Assembly (NCBI GenBank): GCA_018466975.1
Contig: CM031558.1
Coordinates: 310,001 to 374,000 of the forward strand
Direction of reading: 5' to 3'
DNA: 64,000 bases
DNA from: Sparassis latifolia
Lineage: Eukaryota > Basidiomycota > Agaricomycetes > Polyporales > Sparassidaceae
In this document: piece after piece, positions 35,397-46,995 of the stretch
How the letters are laid out: every line of letters begins with the position of its first letter
How positions within the stretch are numbered: position 1 is the first letter of the stretch
Notes under the pieces: generated by a model
What the model was told of the DNA's origin: nothing
Database searches by the model: none
What the model saw: only the letters and a program-made list of their open reading frames with translations
Translations under genes and position numbers: made by a program

Positions 35397-35797
35397 TCAC
35401 CGCACCGACGGCATAGCACCCCTAATCCGCGTCCGACCATCCTTCAACCGCTCGGTGATGACAGGACTCGCTGCAGGTCTGTACTTGAACTCCTTCGAGT
35501 ACCTACCTCACCGCCACGTCAACTTCGCCCTGCACACGGACCGCGGGGAACTTACCTCTGAGCGTGGACCACGGCGGGCTTGCGGTGCTGCGCACGCATC
35601 GAGAAGGCCAACCAGAAGAGAACGACCACGAAGATGAGGAGCGCGACGCGTTTCCAGACAGACGGGGTCGGCGGGTTGAAGCGCGGGTCTCGACTAAGTC
35701 TCTCGCTCAGAACGTGAACGTCGTTGGTCGGTTCTGGGCGGCCCTTCACATCGTCAGGAGTATCTCTGCGAACTTTCTTCTCTGTGGTGGGTGACAT
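35397..35797 (-). CDS. Small single-pass membrane protein
   Basis: A 115-residue product from the ATG at 35797 (MSPTTEKKVRRDTPDDVKG). A polar N-terminal half is followed by one transmembrane segment at about residues 51-66 (VALLIFVVVLFWLAF) and a basic region (RAQHRKPAVVHAQR). The intron starts GTAAGTTCC, and the acceptor before GTACTCG gives YSKEFKYRPAASPVITERLK and the stop at 35397. By charge distribution the N-terminus could be cytosolic or lumenal. I do not recognise a named family. CATCACGTGACC lies about 100 bp upstream. Confidence that it is a gene rests on the clean intron and coherent C-terminus. Confidence 0.65.
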
Positions 35798-36405
35798 AAC
35801 AGGGATATGAGTAGAAAGAACGTATGTTATGGTCCGGGTACGGCGCGGGTACTGGGAGAGTTCTACGGAGCTGGCTCAGTGGGAAACAAGATCCTCCCAT
35901 CACGTGACCGAACGCGTGAAGGTACGCGTACTAAGTAGTATTGAAGCTCGTGTAGTCACCACCGTGCAAGTACAGAACTTACGTTTGGACGCCCTGGACA
36001 AGAGCTAAATGTGCATCTACATGTACTTTTAACCAGTTCATGCTCAAGCTTGTCACGTCACATCAATAAATCACTCCTGCCCATCCAAGCACGTTCCTCC
36101 TGTTTTTCCCACGTATATCAAAAATCAAAGTCGAAATAGAATACCAAGGTTTGGCACTACAGAGCGCTGTAGTCGTATATTAATATTCGAACCCCAAATA
36201 ATAGAACTTACTGCACGTATACAAGAACGCTACGCCTTGAGACGTAAGCAATATCGTGCAATAGCATGATGTTCGATATTTGAGGTTTGAAGCGCTGACC
36301 GCAATCTAAGAGGAGCGGACCAGAAATTCCGGCTGTTGTCCATCCTGGTATGTCACACGATGGAAACTTGTGCGAATGGGCTCGATATCGGTTTTCAACC
36401 AGGCG
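35798..36405. other. Intergenic region
   Basis: Contains CATCACGTGACC at 35894-35905, an E-box-like site upstream of the small membrane protein gene. No other feature was recognised. Confidence 0.35.
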
Positions 36406-37645
36406 CTACAGCAGCAAATAGCGCAATTTCGGACATTCCGTTACAAACCAGAGAGATTTCTCCATGCGAAGTTTAAGCCCCTCTATGCCTACGTCTGGAC
36501 AATACCCAAGGTATTCAGCGAACGTCACCATATGCGAAGCTTCTGCGTCATCTGTTGCGGAGTTAATCATATGTACGGTCCATAAACTTGGGAAGAGATT
36601 CAACAAGAATGGTTCGCCCACGCACGAGTTAATTAAAGGTTAATTCACAGTTCGAATAAGCTCCGCCAGGTCGTCGTCCGGGAGATACTTATGTCCACAC
36701 TCAGCATATTGACCACGAGATCCAGTTCACTGAGATGTGGACAGTACCTCAAGAGACTGACGAGGACATTCAGCAGGACGGGAGGGGTTGGAAGTTCGGA
36801 ATGCTAAAGGGAGAAGTCCGAGTTTCGCATCAGGTACGACTTATGTAGATGTGGTCAATTTATCGCAAGAATCTCCAGCGCTATCGTCTGACTCCATTGC
36901 GCGCTCCGTTTTGACAAGCAGGACCTGCAGGTAATTAAAAGATCGCAACAAAGATAGGTAAAAGGGATTGACAACCTCGTGAGACGGTTTAAACCAGTGA
37001 ACAATTGTTGCAAAGCGCTTGAAAGAAATTGCAGAGAGCCGGGAATGTCTCTGGCTACACAATCTGTTCGCAAAGTGCCTCACGTTGTCGAAGTGCGAAC
37101 CCAAGGGGAGGACAGTTGTGCAGGCTGCTATCGAGTCTGTCCCAAGAATCAGGGTTTTTCAAGACAGGAAATGGAGGTCTCGTAAGCATTGCTGCCGGCA
37201 GCGGTGACGGAAGAGGATTGTCAAGAGTGATAGGATTCCCACTTCAGCACTGATAGATGGGGAGAAGAGCCTAGGTGCAGAAATGCCTGTAATAACATCG
37301 GTGTAGTGACGCGTATTGAAATCATCGAACACTTCGGAAACCGCAAAGAACGTCCGCAAGTTCGGACGAAACGGATACAGATTTGCGATCAATATCTAGA
37401 TGGAGAGCGTGAAGATCAGGAACAAGCCTATTCAGCTGCAGCAAAGTCGAGACAAGGGGTCCTTCTGGCAAGGGTTCGGATACCCTCAAAGAGCGTGTTT
37501 TGAGTTTCGGTCCCAAAACATAGAAAATTGCCCTCGATAGATTCGGTAGAAGAGGAATTTGAGGCCGATAGAGACCGAGGAAGCTGAAGATGTCTACCGA
37601 CAAAGGGAGGTCTCGAATGGCAGTGGCACAATAATGGCACAACAC
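36406..37645 (-). pseudogene. Heavily decayed F-box/LRR protein copy
   Basis: Minus-strand fragments resemble the plus-strand F-box gene at 41699-43341. VDIFSFLGLYRPQIPLLPNL matches VDTFRLLSLYRTSKPLLPNP. GPKLKTRSLRV...LVPDLHALHLDID matches GPKLQKFALRT...LVPCLQTLHLDVS. Near the end, LFPSLWTVHMINSATDD matches PFPNLRDMRVVDAPT. The pieces lie in different frames with stops between them, and the F-box N-terminus was not found. This copy is more degraded than the one at 41699. Confidence 0.65.
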
Positions 37646-38538
37646 CCTTGACAGAAAAGCCGAGACGCTTACATCTAGTCGATCCTAATCACTGCTAGTG
37701 GGAACTAGCCTGAAAGTCCTGGTGAATTCCTGTTATTCGCGCATGAATATATAGTATTATGAGCTGCCGCTTCAGACGGAGTTTGTACGAGATCTCCCGA
37801 ATAACTGTGCCTCCCACAAGTCGGAAGGCATATATTCGATGAGGTTGCTCTATCCCCATTGCGATTGCAAATGTCAGAGTGTATCCACCTAGTAGCACTG
37901 CCAGTGTTACAGTTACGTGGAAACGGTGCGGGAGCTTGAGGTGCAAGCGCTGTGAGGGCTACAAAATTTCCGTCCTGATAGTTCTATCTGTTTGATCTCT
38001 GAATTGCCCAATAACCAAGTCCATAATTTCACGGTGAAGCAGAATGAGGACGTCAAGAGCAAGTCAGTTCTCGAAAATGGCGTATGTCAGCCTCACAGCA
38101 TCACGTGGTCTATCGATACATTCTCTTGGAGACTTGGAGTCGTCCGAGTCGAATTAGTCCTCACAAACTTGAAGCTCGGTTTGAAGTCAGCCATGTATAC
38201 ATGCATGAGAAGAGTCTTCGTATGAGACGAGTCTCTTGTTGCCTGTAAGTCTTCATTTTCGTGTGCAGTTCAAGAAATCTAACTTCACCGCTAACACTGC
38301 TGGCAAAAATCCATGTCACCAAGCGGTCACAACATACCTTGCACGACAGGATAATACGTACAATACGTCGGAAATGTCACGTAAATTAGAGGTGAGTATA
38401 GTGAGTGCCATTCTTGGACGTGCATTGCCATATGCTCAGCACTCCGAGTCAGCATCCCCAGAACTAGCACCGATCTATAGCCGACACGGTGGGGTGGTTC
38501 ATCGCTGGCTAACCTTTCATCGTTGTCTGCAGCCAAAA
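37646..38538. other. Intergenic region
   Basis: Between the F-box relic and the AONS-like gene. The open frame of the latter extends upstream to 38236, but the sequence before 38539 does not resemble the enzyme. It likely holds that gene's promoter and leader. Confidence 0.35.
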
Positions 38539-39858
38539 ATGTTGTCACTTGATGCCAAACTGCACGCCGCTCTCCAATCCCGGGAACAGCGACGAATATG
38601 TCGCAGGCTGCCGGACGCTGCCGCTGACGACGGGCTCGCTGATTTCTCAACGAATGATTACCTCTCTCTAGCGATATCGGAGGATCTCCGTGCGCGTTTT
38701 CTGCGAAAGCTGCAGAGTGCACCGCAGATCTTGGGCTCGGGTGGATCGCGTTTGCTGGTCAATGGCGCGGCACACGCTGCGCTCGAGACGCGTCTTCAAA
38801 CCTTCTTTGACGCGCCATGCGCGCTCCTTTTCAATTCAGGATTTGACGCGAATGTGGGATTATTCTCGTGCGTCCCCCAGCCGGATGACGTGGTCGTGTT
38901 CGACGAGCACATTCACGCGTCCGTCCACGACGGCATACGTGCATCTCGCACCAAGGAGTCCTCACGAGTCGCGTTCGCGCACAATTCCCCGACTTCTCTT
39001 TCCGAGGTACTCCTTCAGTTGCAGCGCGATCGCCCAGGCCTAGCTACCGGAGCAGAGAGCGTATTTGTTGCGGTCGAGACGCTATACAGCATGGACGGGA
39101 CAATCGCACCTCTAACGAAGATTGTGGAGACTGTGGAAGAACTCTTACCCAAGGGAAACGGCTATGTCGTAGTGGACGAAGCACACGCGACGGGGGTGTA
39201 TGGACCCGAGGGACGAGGCTTTGTTGCACTGCTCGGGCTTGAGCGGCGTGTGTTTGCGCGACTGCACACGTTCGGAAAAGCGCTCGGTGGATCAGGTGGT
39301 AAGGTGTATTCCCTTACTCCATCCCACCTCGATCTGACAAGACTTCCAGCTGTGATGCTCACGACACCGCTCGTCCGTGACTACCTGCTAAATTACGCGC
39401 GCTCACTGATCTACACAACCTCGTTGAGCTACGCCAGCGTACTCTCCGTGGACTGCTCGCTGGACCTCCTCGTCGACGGATCTGCCACGGCGCTCTCCAC
39501 GCGCCTCTTTGCGCTCTGCGCGCACTTCCTCACCGCGCTGCGCGTGTCCCTCAGCAACATCCCGCCGTCGCTGCTCGCGCTACCCGATCACTTCAGCGAG
39601 ACGTCCACGGCGCTGGCTGGGCTGCAGAGCCCCATCATCCCGTTGTTGACGCCTCACCCGCGCCTACTTTCCGACGCTCTTCGCGAGCGAGGCTTAAATG
39701 CGCGTCCTATCACGTGGCCAACGGTGCCAAAGGGAGGGGAGCGCGTGCGTGTGTGCCTGCACGCGGGGAATACTGTGGAGGAGGTGGAAAGACTCGTTGC
39801 TGCTGTCGTGGAGTGGGCACAGACTTGGCAGGAGGGGAGCTTGCAGGCGAAGCTGTAG
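38539..39858 (+). CDS. 8-amino-7-oxononanoate synthase-like PLP enzyme
   Basis: Alpha-oxoamine synthase family, the group including BioF, which condenses pimeloyl thioester with alanine in biotin synthesis. Starts MLSLDAKLHAALQSREQRR at 38539. It has FSTNDYLSLAISEDLR, the glycine-rich GSGGSRLLVNGAAH, VFDEHIHASVHDGIRAS, VETLYSMDGTIAPL, the PLP-facing VVVDEAHATGVYGPEGRG, and the Schiff-base lysine in HTFGKALGGSG. A 54-nt in-frame intron (GTAAGG...TTCCAG, about 39300-39353) then joins to VMLTTPLVRDYLLNYARSLI. Length (about 420 residues) fits the family. No bioA, bioD or bioB homolog is adjacent. A role outside biotin synthesis cannot be excluded because related enzymes load amino acids in secondary metabolism. 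Confidence 0.88.
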   Translation: MLSLDAKLHAALQSREQRRICRRLPDAAADDGLADFSTNDYLSLAISEDLRARFLRKLQSAPQILGSGGSRLLVNGAAHAALETRLQTFFDAPCALLFNSGFDANVGLFSCVPQPDDVVVFDEHIHASVHDGIRASRTKESSRVAFAHNSPTSLSEVLLQLQRDRPGLATGAESVFVAVETLYSMDGTIAPLTKIVETVEELLPKGNGYVVVDEAHATGVYGPEGRGFVALLGLERRVFARLHTFGKALGGSGGKVYSLTPSHLDLTRLPAVMLTTPLVRDYLLNYARSLIYTTSLSYASVLSVDCSLDLLVDGSATALSTRLFALCAHFLTALRVSLSNIPPSLLALPDHFSETSTALAGLQSPIIPLLTPHPRLLSDALRERGLNARPITWPTVPKGGERVRVCLHAGNTVEEVERLVAAVVEWAQTWQEGSLQAKL

Positions 39859-40079
39859 CTCAGCTGAAAAACCGGTTGTTGCAAGCTACCTGGGCAGAAT
39901 AAGTGTCTTACTTCACACCCCAGAATTGCAACGCCTGTAGCAGGTTCAGGGGTATAATGATGGTAACTTTGCACGAACACACAATCGCGAGACTAAGTAG
40001 TATTTACATGACAATCTTCCGGTATTATAACGGTATACAGAAAATAACAATAGGGCATATCAGTAGGATATCCACACAT

Positions 40080-41525
40080 TTACATTACGACGCAATCTGT
40101 CTTTTTCTTCTTCTGCCGGTGTTCAGGCGCAGGCAATCTACGCAAGGCCTCGCGTTCTCGCTGACTGCGCTCAGCCGTACGCTGTTCATAGATCTCCTGC
40201 GCCCGCTGGTCTTCCTCCGCTTGCAGCCGGCGTGCCAGTTGCTGACTGAAGCGACAATGAGTCCATGTGCACCAAAAAGGAGGGAGCACGTACTCTGCGT
40301 CATCCTCGATAGTCATTCCCGCCGCCTGCGCCTCAAGGGCCGCCAGCGCGCTCTCTCCGGTGTGGCCAGCATAGTCCCCGCCCGCGGGGCTGGAGCGGAC
40401 GAAATCGGAATCAACGAACGTTGACCACCCACCATCAACATCTTCGAGCCGTTCCCAGACGACAGACGCTTCATGCAAGAACACCTGGTCGGTCACAAGC
40501 GTATACAGTGCAGCTTCCTCTCCTGGCGCTTTGAACAACACAGAGAGGTGGGAGTTGCGGAACAGGGCAACCAGCGAGCCAGGTTCTAAGGAAGACGCCA
40601 AAGCAAATAGGCCATAATATGTCAACTGCGACTGCGTGCTCTCGATAAAGTTGCGGATAACAATCGCTGCGGAACGCGTCTTGTGAGGGGTACGCGAAAG
40701 GAAATGAAGATATTCACCATCTTCTATCTTCTGAAAGTCTTCAGGGCTCAGGTCTTCCTCCGGGCTGGGCTCGGTAGGGCTGGCTGGTGTGAAATGCTCG
40801 GTAGTGACCAGTTTCCCCTTGGTCAGGTGGTCTGCCTCGACGAGCAGGTTGATCGAAGTGTCATAATCCTCAGTCTTCGCGAGAACCTGATGCTCCGGAC
40901 TTGCGGGATCGACGAGCCAGCCATGCACCAACTTAATGCCGGCCTGCTCGAAGAGCTTGAGTTCCCCACCTGCGCCGGCTGGGCGGAACGATGTTACATT
41001 GGTGAAAAGCGGGTTGAGGTCCATACCCTCTTGTGTTCAAGCAGTGAGTGAAATTGAACACACTAGAAGGCAGCTTGAGCACGCCAAACTGCCTAGGAAG
41101 CAGGGACGTACTTCGAGTGATGGGCATCGTGGACAGTGCAGCCGAGGTGTCAACGTCCGGGCATGCCGCGAGAAGCCATTCTCCGACAAGATGGGATAGG
41201 AAATCGTACGAGACGGACGTCCGTTCTGCAGGCAGGATTTGGATTTGTCCACGGAGGATAAGGATGTTGCCTGTGTGCATGGTTTGGGGTGAACATGAAC
41301 ATAATAATGGTACACCCACATATTGCGATGAACGAGCAGGGCCTAAACCACGATGAACATACGCGTCTCTCAAGTCTCAACTGCATGCACTGACCCGTTA
41401 AAGTTCTGAGTAACGATCTTGACTTGCTTCGGCGGGGAATCGGAGGACAACCTGAACGTTATATCTTTGAGATACCATAGCTCTTCCACTGATATCTGTA
41501 CGCCATTTTCTTCCTGATTTGACAT
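40080..41525 (-). CDS. MINDY-family deubiquitinase
   Basis: MINDY (FAM63) proteases trim K48-linked polyubiquitin. The model starts MSNQEENGVQISVEELWYLK at 41525. The nucleophile is C46 in FNGPCSFIAICGNILILRGQ, assembled across two introns. Then come RTSVSYDFLSHLVGEWLL, KGMDLNPLFTNVTSFRP, FEQAGIKLVHGWLVDP, and the catalytic-histidine region GLFALASSLEPGSLVALFRN with HLSVLF. Near the C-terminus, DQQLARRLQAEEDQRAQE looks like a ubiquitin-interacting MIU helix (after a 48-nt intron at about 40265-40312). The protein ends KKKKTDCVVM, a polybasic tail plus CAAX-type box, suggesting prenylation and membrane attachment. The start is shared closely with the divergent F-box pseudogene at 41699. Confidence 0.9.
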
Positions 41526-41698
41526 GTTAATTTGCGAGCTGCAGAAGATGGTGACAAGAAGATGCGAGCCGGAGGCGCTTACTTTCTAGAGACCGGCTAC
41601 GATAAGTCACGTGCTGTACCGTCATCTACCCGCCCGGGCCGGGTGCATGTATGCATGCAAAATTAAGTTAGGAGCTATTTTTTCTCTTGACTTCCACC

Positions 41699-43341
41699 AT
41701 GCATCTATGTTTTTCCATCGCGAAAGTTGTTGATTCGATCGTTGCCGAACTCTCCCAGGGAGGGTCTCTGGAACGAGCTTCAAGAGCTGAGGATTTTTCA
41801 GCTCTCGCCGCACTCACAAGCACGTCACGCTTCTTTCATACACTAGCGGCGAATATCCAGTGGCACTCGCAATTGCGTCTGAGCAACCTCGTCAAATGCA
41901 TGCCTGGGGACTTGGGGGAAGAAAGAAATGGAGCCCTTGTGAGACTTGACATTCCCGGCTGACGTCCCACCTCAGGCTCATACTTAGATCTTTCTGTAGT
42001 ACTTCACCAGGCCCTTATTCCAAGCGACTGGGAGCGTTTCGATCTCTACGCTCGTCGCGTCAAGATGTTGACCTTCGATGGTTACGGCGTTCAGTCGTTT
42101 ATGAATGACCGAGACGTCATGGTGTCGGTGGACACTTTCAGACTCCTCAGTCTATATCGGACGTCAAAGCCCCTTCTACCAAACCCTACTAATTTGGACT
42201 GATCAGATGAGCATGTAGGCATGGAAAGCTTCCTGTATTGCCAGCTTTTCTTCGGTCCAAAGTTGCAGAAGTTCGCGTTGCGGACAGGTGATCCAGATTT
42301 AGAATGGGTAGTCGTGTGCGCCCTGGTGCACCTCCACGGGCTGGTTCCATGCCTCCAAACGCTGCATCTGGACGTCTCCATTGGTTCCGGCTACTTCTCC
42401 GTCGAACTCCCAGGTTTCCTCCGGGGCTTCTCAAGCTTGCAACGGTTCATTTACAAGTCGGACTTACCCATGTCGTCCGAGGCATTCCTCCATCTATTTT
42501 CCTTACCTCATCCCATTCAATTGGACATTACATGTGAAGATGAAAATCAGCCGCTGATGTCGCCATTACCAACGACAACAATTCCTGAGACCGCTTTTCC
42601 GGTTTTGAAAACTCTCTGTCTTGCCGCGGAATCGATGCGGCATTGCGCAGCCATCCTGAAGGTGTCTCGTTTTCTCCACGCTGAGAAGGTCGTTCTGCAC
42701 ACGCAGATGCCCGAAAACAACAGCACAGACAATCTCCACGCAGTCCTCAAATTACTTCTTGCTCAAATTCCACACGACTCGCTCAAGGAGTTAGTAATAA
42801 CCAGTGTAGGAGTCGATGGGTCAGAGGAAGTGATTAATTTACGTTGCCTGTTCCCACTGCAGAAAATTTCCAACTTGCAAAGCCTGTGTCTTGACACGGA
42901 GTGCAGAGTTGTAGTGGACGACGCGGGACTCGAGACACTGGCGAAAGCTTGGCCGAATCTTCAGAAGCTGTTCTTAATACAGGGTCGCAGTTTGGCTTCC
43001 TTCCCGGTTGGCGTAAACCCGACGTCCCTTGATCACGCTTGATGGATTGGTTCGTCTCGTCAAATATTGTCCGCACCTCCGCCAGTTGGACATCGCTGTC
43101 AACACACTGAGTGTGGACATCTCCCCCCAACGAAGGTCGGTACTCAAACCGCCAGATAACGTCGATTGGTCCTGGTTTTTCTAATGTCGGTCACCCGGTC
43201 AGGGTGGCAGCCTTCCTGTACGACCCGTTCCCCAACCTGCGGGACATGCGAGTAGTGGACGCCCCGACGAAGGTCGCAGAAGCTCGATGCATGGTCGAAC
43301 ACGAATCGTGCACACTCCTTGTTATGCGGACGTGGTATTAG
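41699..43341 (+). pseudogene. F-box/LRR protein pseudogene
   Basis: Starts MHLCFSIAKVVDSIVAELSQ at 41699, with F-box-like ALTSTSRFFHTLAANIQWHS. After an intron it has IPSDWERFDLYARRVKMLTF, the standard linker of basidiomycete F-box/LRR proteins. At 42200-42202 the frame hits TGA where NLDW is expected (SDEHVGMESFLYCQ follows in the same frame), a TGG to TGA change. The LRR part continues intact (LVPCLQTLHLDVSIGSGYF, LETLAKAWPNLQKLFLI), then shifts by one base near 43030 before GLVRLVKYCPHLRQLDIAVN, and shifts again near 43155-43180 before VFSNVGHPVRVAAFLYDPF. Three lesions in an otherwise readable gene indicate recent inactivation. Confidence 0.78.
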
Positions 43342-44250
43342 GAGAGTAGATTTTTGCGATCTGAATGGTGGCGGATCGCCATCCGTAAGTTTGCTGCCAA
43401 ACCGCGCCCATCCGAGTTCATTGACAGCCTTTTTGTCAGGTTCATATTCGTCTACGAGACGGCCGAGTCACCGCTTGACATTTATATGATGTCAGCGTCT
43501 GTCGTAAGAAGGCGTTGTTCGGCTTTGTAACATGTTGATTCGAATGTCTAGGTCTTGGGGAGTCAAGTTATTCGACTTCTGTTCCCTCCGCGCAAAGCAG
43601 TATTTCTAGGTTCAAGATGTAGTGCGTATTCGCTGTTATATCTCTATGATTGAACGCTTGCGTAGTCAATGATTTATTCAAGATTTGATTCCTAACATCT
43701 GTTCATTGGTAGATTACCCGATAAATGTCAGGGCCCCGAGGGCCGACAAATGCCGAATGTGGCGTTACACGAATTCCTACTAATCACTTTCGAATCGAAG
43801 AGAATTGATAAACATGCAAAGGCCTGGCAATGACTCGGCGACAGTCAGCTGCGTGATCAGGCTGTGTCCTTGGTAGGTTTCCCTGTATCGGAAAAGGTCA
43901 GCAAATTGAATGGTGGCTTTTCTCCTAAGCAAGCCGAGGACTTTGACCGCTATAAGTCAGTTTGGGCCCAAAGAACCTCGCAATCGGTGAGCATCATTAG
44001 GCGATACACGTCACTGCAGGCACGTTACAGAGCGGTGTTGCGGCAACTGACATGACTCCCCACGAAAATCCAGCCTTCAGGCAGAAAGACGCACCGGTGT
44101 TTGTTTACTGCAGAAACTGGTCTTGCAGGAGTCGAATTGGAAGCTGCATCTCAGCTGTTGGTCCACTTGGTAAACTGTTTCAAGATCGGCGGGCAGGTGA
44201 TCCTTGTTGACAGTTTGACAGTTTCTGTCGCTCATGGCGGCGGTTGCATG
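43342..44250. other. Intergenic region
   Basis: Contains a 64-residue frame at 43864-44055 (KLNGGFSPKQAEDFDRYKSV) without a recognised domain; not called as a gene. No repeat was recognised. Confidence 0.35.
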
Positions 44251-44294
44251 GCACGTGACATGTGCGTGGAGAACAAAATGGCCACAACTCTTCA
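44251..44294 (+). promoter_or_regulatory. Conserved upstream block of the acidic-family gene
   Basis: CACGTGACATGTGCG followed by AATGGCCACAACTCTTCAG, matching the block at 10676-10715. Weaker matches continue towards the ATG, including TTTCACC-A-CTAC and ACCAGAAAGAGGA in both promoters. Confidence 0.6.
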
Positions 44295-44489
44295 GTTCAA
44301 CCGCTTTTCAACTTTCACCACTACTATCATCTCGTATCACCCTTCCTGTACACCTCGTGGTGTCCACCTCCATTATCTCACTCCCCCAAATCAATACCTG
44401 ATCTCCTTGACATTGCCTTCGACTACAACAACACCAGAAAGAGGAACCTGCTCAGAAATTATTCCTCGTCGCATCCAATTACGTTCAAA

Positions 44490-45982
44490 ATGGCCATACT
44501 ACTCCCCGTACACTCAGGATCCAGTTCTTACGCCGAATACAACCCCGCGACCCCCTCGTCTCTACGCGTCGCATCCACTCCGCGCTCATTTGGTGTGGCC
44601 ACAGCGTCCACTGTGGCCCCCAGATATGGTACACGCGCCGTTGCTGGGAGCAAGCGGAAGGCCGTGTCGGACGAAGATTGGGAAGACGAGCAGGGCGTCC
44701 AGAAGAGACCAAAGGTCGAGCCGGACGTTCAAGGTACAGCTTTTCCCCGACACTTGTCAACCTCACACGTCACTCATTGTCACCTGTGGCCACAGACCCA
44801 CTGCCTCGCTTTGAGGCACTCCTGTCCAGCAGAGGAAGTTCGAAAGACGCGTGGGCTTCAACAGAAGACGCCACCCAAATAGCTGAAAACATGCACCCAC
44901 AGGAGGAGAATGCGGAGCGATCGGCGGGCGTGGCAGACAGTATGTTGACTGAGTTATCTCGTGACGTTCTCTAATGTCTTACCTTCAGACCATGTCAATT
45001 TCGGGATATCTGATGAGGGCGAGGAGCTCCAGGACTGGGTACAGTCGTTCCTCGAGGTCCCGGAAGTATGCGCGATACTTTTGGAGTCTAGGAGCTCTTT
45101 ACCAAACGACCTCTTTGAAGAAACACCTGTGGACCCGTGCCTCCTCAGTTCTATGCCTGACGAGGTGGAACAGTTCTTTCTGGATGCGTGTGAGGAATCA
45201 ACACCTCCAGAGCTAGTGGCACCCCAGGTGGTACGTCCACACCCCCGACAGCCCCGAGGGGGATTCGAATTTCCGACTCCGCTTTGGAAGCAAGCTTGCC
45301 AGGCTCGGGCAAATATCATGTACGTCGTTTCGCCCAAAATCATACCCGGATGACCAACCATTTTCGTCACGTAAGGCTTGATATATTTGGTGCGGCCTCT
45401 TTGTGTCACGAGGCTGCGAGCGAGGCTGCGGCGGGATCTTCTTCGCCGCAGGTCTGCAGCCATCAATGGTGGGAGGCTCAAGACGACTACCCGGTCGACG
45501 CCAAGAACGAAGGCGGCGAGAAGGATGCTCCGTATGAGAGCAGCGACGACGACGAAACCACACAGGATGAAAGCAGCACAGAAGACAGCACCGAAGATGA
45601 AAACGGTTCAGAGGACAGCACTGACGACGAAGGCGACGAGGACAGTACGGATGCCCAACAGGCGCAGATCGACACACCGTTAGACTTTGCGCCGGATGTC
45701 ACGGTGTCTGACGACGGGAACACGGCGTTCGACGAGGACACGGCGTTCGCCGATGACCACACGACGTTCGACGAAGAGGAGACGTCGTCGGTCTTACCGT
45801 CGGTATCGGTGTCGCTGGACCAATCGTCAGAGTCCTTCTCAGTGTTTGACAGTTTGGTGCAGGTCTATACCGCGCGTTGTCGCCTTCCCCCTCTGTCGAT
45901 GATCCCTCTACCACAGCTGAGGGAGTACCCCGAGGTTGTCCTGCGTGGCACAGCGCACAACATAGAAAAGGAACCCTTGTGA
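44490..45982 (+). CDS. Acidic protein of unrecognised family (copy 2)
   Basis: Paralog of the minus-strand gene at 8973-10470, four exons. Starts MAILLPVHSGSSSYAEYNP at 44490, with ASTPRSFGVATASTVAP, the basic segment GSKRKAVSDEDWEDEQ and QKRPKVE. The short second exon follows CCACAG (DPLPRFEALLSS, STEDATQ). Exon 3 has SDEGEELQDWVQSFLEVPE and one acidic repeat DEVEQFFLDACEES. Exon 4 begins LDIFGAASLCHEAASEAAAG, then VCSHQWWEAQDDYP, a long Glu/Asp/Ser run (about 45530-45650) and the conserved end RLPPLSMIPLPQLREYPEVV, with the stop at 45982. Probably nuclear and partly disordered. Function unknown. The long opposite-strand frames are shadows of the repetitive acidic region. Confidence 0.75.
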
Positions 45983-46995
45983 GCCGATGGTCAGCAAGCT
46001 GAAGTCAGCCTGCAGAACCGATGCAGCCACTCCACGCACTCTACAATTCCATCCTCCATTGTCCGTCCGAAGCATTCAACGCAGTCCCGCTACTAAACAC
46101 ACCCGGCTGTTGCAGTATCGGGTGATTTGTAGGGTGGTTGCAATTTTAACAGTGCATTCGTGGTGCATGTTCGGGACCAGTCCCGCGGACGACCTTCATT
46201 TACGTCGTGATCCGTAGGTGCCATCCAAAGAGAATTGCATACATTCCTAGATTGTCAAGGAGTCGTCTCTCGTCCTTGCTCTCGTGCTCATGGCCAAAAC
46301 CATGGAATTTTCTGGACATGCAGGAGCTCGCCTGCAGTAGTTATCGAGAAGGCATTGCACGTACAATGCGACACTCTCCAGCAGACCTCGCGGGAACGGT
46401 CGACCGCGCAATCCTTCCGGTGAGTACTTACTACGCTTTTAGCCCGCACCTGATGTTGAAGCGGTCGTTCAGCCATCTGCTGCAATACCACCCTGCGAAG
46501 TATCGGCGACATTTCTACCAACTCGCCTCCACCGGGCCTTCCCCAATGTCGGCCCCCCTCCGCTTCCCTTCCCCGTGCATGGGGTGTTTAATATTAAATT
46601 ATCAGCTTCATTCTCGATCTATAGTCCCTCATACCCTGTCAGGTCCGATACCTAATTGTGCAACCTATCTGTAGCTGATACTAACGGTCGTCACAATTCA
46701 TACACAATGTACCGACACTTACCCGCATTTGTACTACCTACTGGACTTACCTGGCTCTCGTGGAAATATACGATGAGTGCCGACTCTTTACACCAACCGT
46801 CGAACGAGAGTCCTTGTCTGAATGCTTACCCGGGTTTCAACGTCCTCTACCTTTCTGCGCTGGTTCTGCACACTTCCTTTAAACTTTTGATCGCTGGATC
46901 CCGCGAAAATCAACAGTACGATCGCATTCATTCCAAGCGGCCTGTCGCATTGAGTCTAAAGTCTAATTCTACGAATGTATATCAGCCGAGGGTAG
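45983..46995. other. Convergent intergenic region
   Basis: About 1 kb between the ends of the acidic gene and the cyclotransferase gene. Frames at 46207-46674 and 46656-47210 show no domain and are not called. Confidence 0.35.

Noticed and set aside
35180..35440. Hydrophobic minus-strand frame as a second membrane protein
   Set aside because: It overlaps the end of the small membrane protein gene in another frame and has no partner exon or motif.
45487..45762. Serine-rich minus-strand frame
   Set aside because: Exact antisense of the Glu/Asp/Ser run in the acidic gene copy 2.
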